This document shows positions 26,152-35,104 of a stretch of 64,000 nucleotides of DNA, one piece after another (positions within the stretch are counted from its first letter, which is position 1; each line of letters opens with the position of its first letter). Source of the stretch: Clostridium pascui (GTDB taxonomy: Bacteria; Bacillota; Clostridia; Clostridiales; Clostridiaceae); the NCBI RefSeq assembly GCF_016908015.1, contig NZ_JAFBDB010000004.1:124001-188000 (forward strand). The letters are read 5' to 3'. A program made the translations under genes and the position numbers. The notes under the pieces were generated by a model. It did no database searches. It was given only the letters and a program-made list of their open reading frames with translations, and was not told the origin of the DNA.

Positions 26152-27330
26152 TTGTTTTTTAATAAAAATATAAAATTTAAGGACATATTAATCTTTGTGA
26201 TAACAGTAGTAGTAGGATATATTATTATAAAAAATTATAATGTTTTTTTTACATTTATCACAAAATTTTCATCTATAATATCACCTTTTGTGTATGCTTT
26301 AATAATTGCATATTGCTTAAATCCATTAATGAATATTTTTGAAAAAAGACTTAAATTCAACAGAGGATCATCTATTACATTAACCTATATAACTGTGCTT
26401 AGCTTAGTAATTTTAGCATTTATTTATATTTTGCCTAATATTATAAATAGTATAATTTCCATGACTTCGGAAGTGCCTAAATATATGCAAATAGTACAAA
26501 GATGGATTAATACTGCATTACAAAATGAAAATCTATATGATTTAATAAAAGATGTAGGATTATTGGATTATTTATCTGTATTATCATCAAAATTCGGATC
26601 AACACTTATGACGATTTTAGAAGGATCTGTATCCTCTATATTTTCGGCTACTGCTAGTTTAGTAAAGGTTGTTTTAGGATTTTTGATTGCAATATACGTC
26701 CTTCTTGATAAAGAAAGACTTAAAAGAGGTGCTAAAATTTTAATTTATATGCTACTTAAGGAAGAAAGGGGTAACTGTCTTATAAGCTGGGTAAAAATTT
26801 ATAATAAAATGATAGGACTTTATATAGGAACTAAAGCTATAGATTCCGCAATTATTGGGACTATTGCCTTAGTAGGCCTATTAATAATGAAAGCTCCTTA
26901 CGCTGGATTATTGTCACTAATTGTAGGAGTGACAAATATGGTTCCTTATCTTGGTCCTTTAGTAGGAGAAATTATAGGACTGTTTATAGGCTTATTTGTA
27001 TCCCCTATGATGGCAATTACAATGTTTTTATTTCTATTTGTTCTTCAACAGTTCGATGCTTGGTATTTAGATCCAAAATTAATTGGAGAAAGCGTTGGAG
27101 TAAAACCTTTCTTTATTATTCTTTCATTAACTATAGGCGGGGGATATTTTGGTATAATTGGAATGCTTCTAGCATCACCTACAATAGCTACTATAAAGAT
27201 ATACTTTGATCAGAAAGTCGCTGTATTTAAATCTCAAAATGCAAATCTTGTGAAAAAATACATAGATAATAAAGATCAAAAATCAGAGGATATAAAGAAA
27301 ATTAGCGACAATAAAAATCCCAAAAATTAA
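26152..27330 (+). CDS. AI-2E family transporter (PerM/YtvI-like)
   Basis: A 392-residue membrane protein of the AI-2E/UPF0118 family. There are two hydrophobic segments near the N terminus, a central soluble region, then a cluster of segments around LGPLVGEIIGLFIGLFVSP and QQFDAWYLDPKLIGESVGVKPFFIIL, the family signature. Members are tied to autoinducer-2 export, sodium/proton antiport or sporulation (YtvI); the exact role here is unknown. TTG start with AAGGAG ten bases upstream. The C-terminal tail is Lys/Asn-rich. A terminator follows directly. Confidence 0.85.
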   Translation: MFFNKNIKFKDILIFVITVVVGYIIIKNYNVFFTFITKFSSIISPFVYALIIAYCLNPLMNIFEKRLKFNRGSSITLTYITVLSLVILAFIYILPNIINSIISMTSEVPKYMQIVQRWINTALQNENLYDLIKDVGLLDYLSVLSSKFGSTLMTILEGSVSSIFSATASLVKVVLGFLIAIYVLLDKERLKRGAKILIYMLLKEERGNCLISWVKIYNKMIGLYIGTKAIDSAIIGTIALVGLLIMKAPYAGLLSLIVGVTNMVPYLGPLVGEIIGLFIGLFVSPMMAITMFLFLFVLQQFDAWYLDPKLIGESVGVKPFFIILSLTIGGGYFGIIGMLLASPTIATIKIYFDQKVAVFKSQNANLVKKYIDNKDQKSEDIKKISDNKNPKN

Positions 27331-27360
27331 GGAAATTGCTTGGCAATTTCCTTTTGTTTT
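27331..27360 (+). terminator. Terminator after the AI-2E family gene
   Basis: GGAAATTGC-TTG-GCAATTTCC is followed by TTTTGTTTT, starting right after the stop codon. Confidence 0.8.
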
Positions 27361-27441
27361 AACTACATCTTAAAATTTTTGAAACCCACTTATTTCAAAG
27401 TATTACATCAAAAGTTAATTATCAAATTTCAGCTTATAAAT

Positions 27442-27474
27442 ATAGTTGACCTGTCAACTATGCTTATCTATAAT
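27442..27474 (+). promoter_or_regulatory. Promoter with overlapping MarR-type operator
   Basis: TTGACC (27446-27451) and TATAAT (27469-27474) are 17 bases apart, a strong promoter. The -35 box lies inside a 20-bp palindrome, ATAGTTGAC-CT-GTCAACTAT (27442-27461). A TTGAC/GTCAA palindrome is a typical MarR-family site, so the encoded MarR protein probably represses its own operon. Confidence 0.75.
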
Positions 27475-27528
27475 TTAATTAATAAGAAAATTAGTGGGGG
27501 AAAGCATGAAAGAGAAAGTGTTGGAAAA

Positions 27529-27978
27529 TTGGTCTCTATACTATATAGACAATCTCATGTATATATAAACTATACTCTAAAAGATTTAAATATAAGCTCT
27601 TCGGAATATATTTTTATGGTAAAGCTATATAATAATGAAGGTATTAGTCAGGAGGAATTATCATCATTACTTTTAATTGACAAAGCTGCTACTGCAAGAG
27701 CATTAAAATCTCTTGAGGCAAAAGGTTTACTAATGCGCCAAAAAAACTTAGCTGATAAAAGAGCTAATAAGGTATTTACAACTGATAAGGGAAAGTCTTA
27801 TAAAGAAACTATTTATTCAGCCCTACGAGGATGGACTAAGCTTATTACTAATGATATGGATGAAAATACTATCGATATTGTACTCGATTCTCTTAAGTCC
27901 ATGTCCGAAAAAGCAGGAAGTACAAACTATGCAGAATTATTTTCAAATGGGGGTGAAGTTTGTGAAAAAAACAAATAG
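27529..27978 (+). CDS. MarR-family transcriptional regulator
   Basis: A 149-residue winged-helix regulator. It has the N-terminal dimerisation helix (LYRQSHVYINYTLKDLNI), recognition segment SQEELSSLLLIDKAATARALKSLEAKGL and wing RQKNLADKRANKVFTTDKG. The start is uncertain. The promoter places transcription start near 27481, excluding upstream ATGs in this frame. The well-placed GGGGG-spaced ATG at 27506 is one base out of frame and would stop after 20 codons. The TTG chosen here gives a normal family length but has a weak ribosome site. It overlaps the MATE exporter gene by 17 bases, suggesting drug- or metabolite-responsive control of that exporter. Confidence 0.75.
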   Translation: MVSILYRQSHVYINYTLKDLNISSSEYIFMVKLYNNEGISQEELSSLLLIDKAATARALKSLEAKGLLMRQKNLADKRANKVFTTDKGKSYKETIYSALRGWTKLITNDMDENTIDIVLDSLKSMSEKAGSTNYAELFSNGGEVCEKNK

Positions 27979-29368
27979 GCTTGGAGAAGAGAAAATAACT
28001 AATTTACTTGTATCATTTTCTGTTCCAGCCATGGTGGGTATGGTTGTAAATTCTCTTTATAATATTATTGATAGAATGTATATTGGAAATGCCTCTGACC
28101 TAGGTTCCTTAGGTCTAGCAGCTATTACTATAAGCTTTCCTATAACATTGATTATAATGGCACTTGCGTCACTTTTTGGTATAGGCGGATCAACAATGTT
28201 CTCAATTAAGCTAGGTGAAGCACAGCCTGAAGAGTCCGAGAAATATTTAGGTAATGCTGTAACACTTATAATTACTTCTTCAATTATATATACAATTATA
28301 AGTCTTATATTTTTAGAACCTATATTAAAATTACTTGGTTCTAGTCCTGAGGTAATGCCTTACGCTAAAGAATATATGATGATTGTACTTTGGGGAGCAA
28401 TTCTTCAGTGTCTAAGTATGGGACTTAATAATTTTATACGTGCTGATGGAAATCCTAAAATTGCAATGATAACAATGTTTTTTGGAGCTGGATTTAATAT
28501 TATATTTGACCCTATTTTTATATATGGCTTCAAGTGGGGAATGACTGGAGCAGCACTAGCAACTATAGGAGGGCAGCTTTTAACAACTATATGGATTCTT
28601 TTATATTTTACAGGAAAAAGATGTTCCATTAAATTAAAATTAGATAATATGAAGCCTGAATTTCATGTTATGAAAAGAATTGTACAAACGGGTATCCCTT
28701 CCTTTTTAAGACAGTTTTGTAATGGTATATTAAATGTAACATTAAATAAAAGTCTTATTTTATACGGTGGAGATATAGCAATTTCAGGTATGGGAATAAT
28801 CAATAGCATACAAACATTTATGCTTATGCCTATCTTTGGTATCAATCAAGGTGCTCAGCCAATCATCGGATATAACTTTGGAGCTAAAAAAACACATAGA
28901 GTAAAAGAAACCTTAAAATGGGCTATTACTGCGGCAACTGCTATTACCTTAATAGGCTGGCTTATTACAAGAATTTTTCCTGAAGCTTTAATCAAGATGT
29001 TTAATAGTGATAATGAATTAATTTTATTTGGTACTAATGCTCTTAAAATATGGTTCCTTTGCTTACCAGTAGTTGGATTTCAAGTAGTAGGTGCCAGCTA
29101 TTTTCAAGCAGTAGGCAAAGCAAAAGCATCTACATTCCTTACTTTAATGAGACAATTGATTATTCTTATACCAGCTGTAATGATTTTACCTAAAACTTTT
29201 GGACTAAATGGCGTACTATATGCTGCTCCACTATCTGATTTACTGTCTTCAGTTATAACTGGAATATGGCTTTGGATGGAATTAAAACGGTTGAATTCTA
29301 AGAAAAAAGAAAGTTCTTTAACCTCCCAAGAGTCTGATGAAGCTTCTCCTATACAAGAACTTACCTAA
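27962..29368 (+). CDS. MATE family efflux transporter
   Basis: A 468-residue multidrug and toxic compound extrusion transporter of the NorM/DinF superfamily with twelve hydrophobic segments. Typical parts are SFSVPAMVGMVVNSLYNIIDRMYIGN at the N terminus, GAILQCLSMGLNNFIRADGNPK in the middle and GINQGAQPIIGYNFGAKK in the second half. The GTG start (MKKTNRLGEEKIT) is preferred because GGGGGTG stands six bases upstream and it gives the usual length; longer in-frame starts lie deep inside the MarR gene. The substrate is unknown. It is co-transcribed with the MarR regulator and translationally overlapping. Confidence 0.92.
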   Translation: MKKTNRLGEEKITNLLVSFSVPAMVGMVVNSLYNIIDRMYIGNASDLGSLGLAAITISFPITLIIMALASLFGIGGSTMFSIKLGEAQPEESEKYLGNAVTLIITSSIIYTIISLIFLEPILKLLGSSPEVMPYAKEYMMIVLWGAILQCLSMGLNNFIRADGNPKIAMITMFFGAGFNIIFDPIFIYGFKWGMTGAALATIGGQLLTTIWILLYFTGKRCSIKLKLDNMKPEFHVMKRIVQTGIPSFLRQFCNGILNVTLNKSLILYGGDIAISGMGIINSIQTFMLMPIFGINQGAQPIIGYNFGAKKTHRVKETLKWAITAATAITLIGWLITRIFPEALIKMFNSDNELILFGTNALKIWFLCLPVVGFQVVGASYFQAVGKAKASTFLTLMRQLIILIPAVMILPKTFGLNGVLYAAPLSDLLSSVITGIWLWMELKRLNSKKKESSLTSQESDEASPIQELT

Positions 29369-29398
29369 AAAACCATTATAAATTCATAAAAACTCCAT

Positions 29399-29452
29399 CA
29401 AAAGGGGGATATCTCAAAGAAATTGAAAATTTCTTTTGAAATATCCCCTTTT
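29399..29452. terminator. Bidirectional terminator between the MATE gene and the cobalamin operon
   Basis: AAAAGGGGGATAT and ATATCCCCTTTT pair, with an inner CAAAGAAATT/AATTTCTTTTG stem, between convergent genes. It ends the 24-gene cobalamin operon on the minus strand and the MATE gene on the plus strand. Confidence 0.75.
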
Positions 29453-29516
29453 ATAAATACTAATTAATCATTAATCATTGTTTACTTCTCACTTGCCACT
29501 TGTCACGTGGGTGGCA

Positions 29517-30296
29517 CTAAATACAATCTCTTACATGCTGCACATAAATATCTTTATAAGCAGAATTTTCTCCTAAGCCATGAAGATATATGTTAACCTT
29601 AAATCCTTCATTTTCTAATATAACCTTCCATGAATCTTCCTCATCCCCTGCCATGTCATTTTGAGCATGATCTCCTGCCACAAGCATATATGGCATTAAA
29701 GTTACTTCTTCTATTTTCTTTTCTTTCAGCTTTGGCATTACGTGGCTAAGCTCTGGGAATCCCTCTACTGTTGCAATATATACATTTTTAACTCCCATAT
29801 CATCAAGTATGTATTGAAGCATGGAATAGCATGCATTAGCATAATGTGTAGAGCCGTGTCCCATGAAAACAACTGCTTTTTTATCATCATATTCAGGAAG
29901 CTGCCCTTTTAATGCTTCTACTGCAATTCTATAATCTTCTTCACTATAAAGCACTGGTCTTCCTAAAACTATGTTTTCAAATTTATTTATACGACTAAAT
30001 TTATGCACATCTCTTTTTATATCATCGTATTCTTCTCCTGGCATTATATGAAGAGGCTGTACAACGATTTCTTCGAATCCGTCATTAACCATTTTAGTTA
30101 GTGCTTCTTCTACAGTATCAATATGTATATTATCTCTTTGCTTAAGCTTTCTCATAATCATTCCTGATGTAAATGCTCTTCTTATTTCATAGCCTTCAAA
30201 AGACTCTTTTATTTTATTTTCACAAGCTTCTATATTAAGCTTTAAAGTCTCCATATAACTTGTTCCAAAACTTACTACTAATATTCCCTTTTTCAT
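29517..30296 (-). CDS. cbiK: Anaerobic sirohydrochlorin cobaltochelatase CbiK
   Basis: A 259-residue class II chelatase that inserts Co2+ into sirohydrochlorin, the committed step of the cobalt-early pathway. Metal-site residues are in place: the first histidine in VVFMGHGSTHYANACY, the glutamate in VEGFPELSHV and the second histidine in LVAGDHAQNDMAGD. The N terminus GILVVSFGTSYMET and PLHIMPGEEYDD are typical of CbiK. Length matches S. enterica CbiK (264). No secretion signal, so it is cytoplasmic. A TCCTCC-complement ribosome site precedes the ATG. It is the last gene of the operon, 26 bases after cblS. Confidence 0.95.
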   Translation of the reverse strand: MKKGILVVSFGTSYMETLKLNIEACENKIKESFEGYEIRRAFTSGMIMRKLKQRDNIHIDTVEEALTKMVNDGFEEIVVQPLHIMPGEEYDDIKRDVHKFSRINKFENIVLGRPVLYSEEDYRIAVEALKGQLPEYDDKKAVVFMGHGSTHYANACYSMLQYILDDMGVKNVYIATVEGFPELSHVMPKLKEKKIEEVTLMPYMLVAGDHAQNDMAGDEEDSWKVILENEGFKVNIYLHGLGENSAYKDIYVQHVRDCI

Positions 30297-30322
30297 TTTA
30301 TCCTCCTATATATTAAACAAAG

Positions 30323-31066
30323 TTAAACTTTATTTAATTTACCTATTATACTTATTTTTTTATCATTTTGTATTTCATTTAATACTTCATCATTTACTGC
30401 AGCTATTACAACACTAGAAGGTCCTGCAGTTTTATGTATATCTACTTTTATTTCTTCATTTAACGCAAGTTTCATATTATTATTTTTTGCAAGCTGCAAT
30501 GCTTCATAAAGTATCCCTTTAGAACCTACTGGTACTATTTCATACACTCCATCTGAGTTAAAAAGCCTTCTTAAATCATCATAGTTTACTATATCTAAGT
30601 CTTTATCTAACCCTATTTCTGCTCCTACCTTAGGGATTCCCAGGGAAATAATTTTACAATTTTCTCTTATAGCATTGACCTTTAAATTTTTATTTTCAGC
30701 TATTCCTATAACGGTAATTCCAAGGCCTGTAGATATAGATTTAAAGTTCTCTTCTGTACTTCCTGTTAAAACTATATCAGCTATACCTGCTAATTTTAAT
30801 TCTTCCTTTATTCCCTTTATTATTTCACTTCCTGTAGGTTCCATCTCATTACATACTGCATCTGTAATAGTAACAACTTCTGCTCCAGCGCACATTACTT
30901 CCATTATTGGACCTCTTGCAATTAATTTTCCTACATAAAAAGAAGGTACCTTTAAGATATCTCCCTCTTTCATTCCTATACTTCCACAGCTATCACATGC
31001 TACTACCATAGTTTTATTTTCATCTAGAGTTATTAACGTTAGATCCCTTACCTTAGCTATTTTCAT
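30323..31066 (-). CDS. cblS: Probable alpha-ribazole kinase CblS (AIR synthase-related)
   Basis: A 247-residue protein of the PurM/AIR-synthase-like fold. The N-terminal MVVACDSCGSIGMKEGD resembles the PurM metal/ATP loop, VLTGSTEENF follows in the middle, and KTAGPSSVVIAAV lies near the C terminus. In Geobacillus, CblS is an AIR-synthase-like kinase that phosphorylates alpha-ribazole, and its gene pairs with cblT, the transporter. Here it overlaps a CblT-like ECF S component by 14 bases inside a cobalamin operon, which strongly suggests the same function. An ATP-binding protein of unknown role is the cautious alternative. AAGGA precedes the ATG. Confidence 0.82.
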   Translation of the reverse strand: MKIAKVRDLTLITLDENKTMVVACDSCGSIGMKEGDILKVPSFYVGKLIARGPIMEVMCAGAEVVTITDAVCNEMEPTGSEIIKGIKEELKLAGIADIVLTGSTEENFKSISTGLGITVIGIAENKNLKVNAIRENCKIISLGIPKVGAEIGLDKDLDIVNYDDLRRLFNSDGVYEIVPVGSKGILYEALQLAKNNNMKLALNEEIKVDIHKTAGPSSVVIAAVNDEVLNEIQNDKKISIIGKLNKV

Positions 31067-31559
31067 ATTCCTTTAAACTCCTTGGAAAAAAATTATACAC
31101 AAGTATAGCTATAAGTGCATTTATCGCTGCCACTCCGGATAGTATAGGTACAAGGCTCATAATTCCAGCCTTACCCATCATAGGGAGTAAGAGTGGTGTC
31201 AAAGCTAAAAGTGCTAAAGGTCCATTTATAATAACTGCAATTATTACAGAAAGTATAATTGCAAAAACCTTATTCTTATTTAAAAAAGTCTTATACACTA
31301 CAGCAAATGCTGCCATAGTTAAAGCCATTGCTGCCATAGTTATTAAATGTACTGGTAGCGTAAGAGGAAATCCACTAGTTAATGCAGTTAAAAAGTGACC
31401 TAATGCTCCTGCTATTGCTCCATATACTGGACCTAACATAATTGCAGCTAAAAATGCTGGCATTGAATCAAAGGCTATTGATCCCATGACCTTAATATTG
31501 GCTCCTATAAAACAAAGCGCTACAAATAGTGCTGTTAATACTAATTTTTTTGTCTTCAT
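31053..31559 (-). CDS. cblT: ECF transporter S component, probable alpha-ribazole transporter CblT
   Basis: A 168-residue integral membrane protein with five or six hydrophobic segments. It has the ECF S-component layout: an N-terminal ALFVALCFIGAN, the FDSMPAFLAAIMLGPVYGAIAGALGHFL core, and a basic tail. S components bind a vitamin and dock on a shared EcfAT module, which is not in this window (CbiQ is cobalt-specific). Its partner gene and operon point to CblT, the alpha-ribazole carrier known from Geobacillus. A CGGAGGT site precedes the ATG. Ligand assignment is inference from the neighbours. Confidence 0.83.
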   Translation of the reverse strand: MKTKKLVLTALFVALCFIGANIKVMGSIAFDSMPAFLAAIMLGPVYGAIAGALGHFLTALTSGFPLTLPVHLITMAAMALTMAAFAVVYKTFLNKNKVFAIILSVIIAVIINGPLALLALTPLLLPMMGKAGIMSLVPILSGVAAINALIAILVYNFFPRSLKEYENS

Positions 31560-31612
31560 TAATAATACCTCCGATATTATAGCTCAAATTCTAATATAAT
31601 AAGTTCTTCTGT

Positions 31613-32377
31613 TTAAGCTATAACTTCCAATTCCTTCACTACATCCTTAACATCATAAAATATTTTATCATACTTTAAAGTTTTTCTTCCTATAATAAAA
31701 GTATATATATCTTCATCTACTGCTGCTCTTATTTTTTCTTCCGTTCCACCTTCAGGCCCACTATCTTTAAGAAGTATTGCCTTTGCATTATATTCCTTTA
31801 TAAAAGCTCTATTTAAATCATAGCTTATAGGTCCCTTTATAGCAATTATATTTTCTACACTAACCCCTAAATCTAAACACTCTTGAAGTACTTTTAATGA
31901 AGGGAGCACTCTATGTATTATTCTATTAGATAATCCCAACTCCAAAATTTTATTTAAATTTCTACTTCCTGTAGTGTTTAATATATTGCCTTCAATATTT
32001 TTCAAATGAGAATAAAGTTCTCCATAACTTTCTAATATTATAACCTTATCCTCATTTATAAATTTATAAGCTACACCTTTTCTTTCTAATCTTATGTATT
32101 TTATAGAAGCTAATTTACACACATTCATCAAATTTTCACTAACTTCTACTGCATAGGGATGTGATGTATCAATAACAACATTAACTTTATTTTCCTCAAA
32201 CATCTTCTGCATATCCTGACTATTAAGAGGTTTATCATTTAATAACCTATATCTATATTCCTTTAAAAGCTCTCCACCATAAGATGTTGCTGTAGACACC
32301 AAAATATCATCGGTGTATTTATTCAATTCTTTAATCATTTCCCTACCTTCAGTGGTTCCAGCTATAACACAAATCAC
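31613..32377 (-). CDS. cbiJ: Cobalt-precorrin-6A reductase CbiJ
   Basis: A 254-residue NAD(P)H-dependent reductase (CobK/CbiJ family) that reduces the corrin ring of cobalt-precorrin-6A. The N-terminal CVIAGTTEGREMIKEL is the family signature. VVIDTSHPYAVEVSENL, NTTGSRNL and a late LLKDSGPEGGTEEKI follow. Length is normal. Start is GTG with the site AAAGGGTGGTG five bases before it; the same site sequence recurs at cbiC. A 190-base intercistronic stretch with hairpin repeats separates it from cbiH upstream in the operon. Confidence 0.93.
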   Translation of the reverse strand: MICVIAGTTEGREMIKELNKYTDDILVSTATSYGGELLKEYRYRLLNDKPLNSQDMQKMFEENKVNVVIDTSHPYAVEVSENLMNVCKLASIKYIRLERKGVAYKFINEDKVIILESYGELYSHLKNIEGNILNTTGSRNLNKILELGLSNRIIHRVLPSLKVLQECLDLGVSVENIIAIKGPISYDLNRAFIKEYNAKAILLKDSGPEGGTEEKIRAAVDEDIYTFIIGRKTLKYDKIFYDVKDVVKELEVIA

Positions 32378-32397
32378 AAAAACACCACCCTTTTTTT

Positions 32398-32562
32398 AGT
32401 AACCAGTTTCCAGTGAGCAGTAGTCAGTCCGTAGTAAAATGCTTTGCATTTTTACTTTTATCTAGAGATTAGTGATTAATATCTCTGGCAATTAGCGATT
32501 TGAGATTAATCCACTAGTATACTGGACTACTGGCTCCTGGTCATTTGTTACTGGCCTACTGT
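32398..32562. repeat. Hairpin-rich intercistronic linker with CCAGT/ACTGG repeats
   Basis: This non-coding stretch inside the cobalamin operon contains many short variants of AGTAACCAGT and ACTGGTTACT. The left part pairs with the right part. An inner hairpin GTAAAATGC-TTT-GCATTTTTAC and short GATTAGTGATTAA repeats are present. A similar, shorter linker lies between hemL and hemB, and a further trace lies near 42430. Confidence 0.55.
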
Positions 32563-32565
32563 TTA

Positions 32566-33285
32566 CTACTTAACATTGTATCCTCTTGGAGTTATAAATT
32601 TTCCATCTTTTATATAACTTTGACTATTTCCTATTATTACTATAGAAAACATGTCTACTACTTCTTCATTGAAGTTTTCTAGTGTAAATAAGTGTATTTC
32701 TTGTCCATCTCTTAATGCATTTTTAACTACTGCTATAGGAGTAGTACCTTCTCTAAACTCACTTATTATATCAATAGCTTCTCTTAAGTAATGAGGTCTC
32801 CCATTACTTCTTGGATTATAAAGTGATATTATAAAATCTGCTTCTGCTGCTAGCTTTACTCTCTTTTTTATAAGTTCATAAGGTGTCATAAGATCACTTA
32901 AGCTTATGTTACAGTTATCATGCATAAGTGGAGATCCTACTACAGAAGCTGCTGAAGAAGAAGCTGTAACCCCTGGTATTATTTCTACGTCCTCATTTTC
33001 TCTAAGCTCTAATATAAGTCCTGCCATTCCATATATTCCTGCATCTCCAGTACTTATAATAGCTACTGTGTTATCTGCTGCAAGCTCTAAAGCCTTTTTG
33101 CATCTTTCCACTTCACCCTTCATACCAGTTGATACTAATTCTTTTCCTTCTAATAATGGCTTTATAAATTCTATGTATTTTGTATATCCTACAATCATAT
33201 TACTTTCTTCAATGGCCTGCTTAGCTTTTAATGTCATGTGTTCTAAGCCTCCAGGACCAATTCCTATTACATATAGTTTTCCCAA
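32566..33285 (-). CDS. cbiH: Cobalt-precorrin-3 C17-methyltransferase CbiH
   Basis: A 239-residue SAM-dependent tetrapyrrole methylase that methylates C17 with ring contraction. The family N terminus LYVIGIGPGGLEHMTLKAK is followed by the STGDAGIYGMAGLILEL block, VVGSPLMHDNCNISLSDLMTPY (typical of CobJ/CbiH) and SLYNPRSNGRPHYL. Length is normal; it lacks the C-terminal ferredoxin-like domain of some homologues. TTG start, with AGGAAGTG nearby overlapping the cbiG stop. Part of the ring-synthesis block cbiL-F-G-H-J. Confidence 0.95.
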   Translation of the reverse strand: MGKLYVIGIGPGGLEHMTLKAKQAIEESNMIVGYTKYIEFIKPLLEGKELVSTGMKGEVERCKKALELAADNTVAIISTGDAGIYGMAGLILELRENEDVEIIPGVTASSSAASVVGSPLMHDNCNISLSDLMTPYELIKKRVKLAAEADFIISLYNPRSNGRPHYLREAIDIISEFREGTTPIAVVKNALRDGQEIHLFTLENFNEEVVDMFSIVIIGNSQSYIKDGKFITPRGYNVK

Positions 33286-33287
33286 AA

Positions 33288-34280
33288 CTACACTTCCTTT
33301 CCTATTGCTAGTGTCATTCCATCAAGTTTCATCTTTGAAATTTCAACAGTTCCTCCTGCAAGCTCAATTGATGGCTCACACACTGATGTAATTCCTAATG
33401 TTTTTTCTACAAAGGCACTTCCTTCATATTTATGTTGTACCTTTTTTATTTCTTCTATAGTGAATATTTTAATATCGCAATCTAAGTATTTTGAAAGCTC
33501 TATTATAGCTCTTTCATCCTTTTTAACTTCTACTGTAGCAATACATTTTATTGCTCTTGCATCTATGTTTTGCTCCTTTAAAACTTCTAAAACTTTTTCT
33601 TTCATAGAGTCCATAGGATAATCTTTCCTGCATCCAATACCAAGTATTATATTTCTTCTTATAAGCTTTAATCTCTTAGGAATTTTCTTTTGTTCTATGC
33701 ATTCCAATACATTTTTATTTGTTACATAAACCACTCCATCGCACTGTCTTAATTTAGAAACATAACCTGATGGGCAAGAAATTAGTTCCTCTTCATCAAG
33801 AAATCCAACTTCCTTTTCATCAACTAAAAGAGCTGCTATATCCTTAGCATTTTTTAAGCTATCTATGATAAGATTATTTTCCTTAGCTATCATATCTGGA
33901 GCTATAATCCCTAAATTATCTGTAGCAGTAGTTATTATAGGCTCCGCTCTAAGTATTAAAGCTATGTCTTTAGTAATTTTGTTAGCTCCTCCTAAGTGCC
34001 CACTTAGAAGACTTATTACAAACTTACCCAAATTATCTATAACAATTACTGCAGGATCTTTATCCTTAGTAGTTATATAAGGAGCTATAGATCTTACTGC
34101 TATGCCAGTTGAAGTTATAAATACCACTGCTTCATAGTTTTCAAAAGAATTTCTTACTACTTCTTTAAAATTAAAGTCTTTAGAAAGATTTTTAGAGAAT
34201 AAATGTATGTTAAATTTTTCTCCTATTTTTTTTGCTAAGTTATCCCCATTTTTAGTTATGGAAATCACTGCTATATTCAT
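33288..34280 (-). CDS. cbiG: Cobalt-precorrin-5A hydrolase CbiG
   Basis: A 330-residue enzyme that opens the delta-lactone ring of cobalt-precorrin-5A and releases acetaldehyde. It has the N-terminal domain ending VVFITSTGIAVRSIAPYI, then the mid-region SLLSGHLGGANKITKDIA and the C-terminal CobE-like domain beginning ILGIGCRKDYPMDSMKE and ending MKLDGMTLAIGKEV. Length is typical of clostridial CbiG. An ATG start with GAGAGGTG ten bases upstream. It almost touches cbiH (2 bases). Confidence 0.95.
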   Translation of the reverse strand: MNIAVISITKNGDNLAKKIGEKFNIHLFSKNLSKDFNFKEVVRNSFENYEAVVFITSTGIAVRSIAPYITTKDKDPAVIVIDNLGKFVISLLSGHLGGANKITKDIALILRAEPIITTATDNLGIIAPDMIAKENNLIIDSLKNAKDIAALLVDEKEVGFLDEEELISCPSGYVSKLRQCDGVVYVTNKNVLECIEQKKIPKRLKLIRRNIILGIGCRKDYPMDSMKEKVLEVLKEQNIDARAIKCIATVEVKKDERAIIELSKYLDCDIKIFTIEEIKKVQHKYEGSAFVEKTLGITSVCEPSIELAGGTVEISKMKLDGMTLAIGKEV

Positions 34281-34320
34281 AGTAAATCAGCACCTCTCAA
34301 GTTATTAAGACGGCCCTAGG

Positions 34321-35091
34321 TTACTTAGATACACCTTCTCTAAACATATGAGTAAAAGTTTTATCATATAAAAGACTCTTATCATACTCAGTATCTATAA
34401 AATCACCTACAAGTATTTGTGCACATTTTGTTATATTAGCTTCTTTAACCTTTTCTGCTATATCATCTAAAGTTCCTAGTATAACTCTTTGATCTTCCCA
34501 AGTAGCTCTTTCAACTATAGCTATAGGAACATTTTTTCCATATCCGCGTCTTAACTTTTCTACTACTTTTTCTATCATGCTTATGGATAAGAATATTGCC
34601 ATAGAAGCCCCAGTTGACGCTAGCTTTTCTAAATCTTCTCCTGCTGGCACTGGTGTTCTACCCTCTACTCTTGTAAGTATTAGTGTTTGAGTAACCCCTG
34701 GAAGTGTAAATTCTCTTTTTATAGCTGCAGCTGCTGCAAAACAAGAGCTAACTCCTGGTACAACTTCATATTTAATATCAAATTTATTAAGCTCATCCAT
34801 TTGCTCTTTTATAGCACCGTACATGGAAGGATCTCCTGTATGAAGTCTCACTACCATTTTATTTTCGCCAGCAGCCTTTTTCATAACATCTATAACATCT
34901 TCTAGTGTCATGGATGCTGAGTTGTGCATTTCTACTGATTCCTTACAAAAATCTAAGTGTTCTTTGCTAACTAGTGATCCTGCATATATTACAACATCAG
35001 CTTTTTCAAGTATCTTTCTTCCCTTAACAGTTATAAGATCTACATCTCCAGGACCTGCTCCTATAAAATAAACATTTATGTTATTATCCAA
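34321..35091 (-). CDS. cbiF: Cobalt-precorrin-4 C11-methyltransferase CbiF
   Basis: A 256-residue SAM-dependent methylase. [20 protein letters not shown] at the N terminus, [31 protein letters not shown] (methyltransferase loop) and [20 protein letters not shown], followed by [15 protein letters not shown], are the CbiF/CobM hallmarks. Length matches. TTG start with GGGGGTAAAT at good distance. It follows cbiL closely in the operon. Confidence 0.96.
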   Translation of the reverse strand: MDNNINVYFIGAGPGDVDLITVKGRKILEKADVVIYAGSLVSKEHLDFCKESVEMHNSASMTLEDVIDVMKKAAGENKMVVRLHTGDPSMYGAIKEQMDELNKFDIKYEVVPGVSSCFAAAAAIKREFTLPGVTQTLILTRVEGRTPVPAGEDLEKLASTGASMAIFLSISMIEKVVEKLRRGYGKNVPIAIVERATWEDQRVILGTLDDIAEKVKEANITKCAQILVGDFIDTEYDKSLLYDKTFTHMFREGVSK

Positions 35092-35104
35092 TTTTATTTA
35101 CCCC

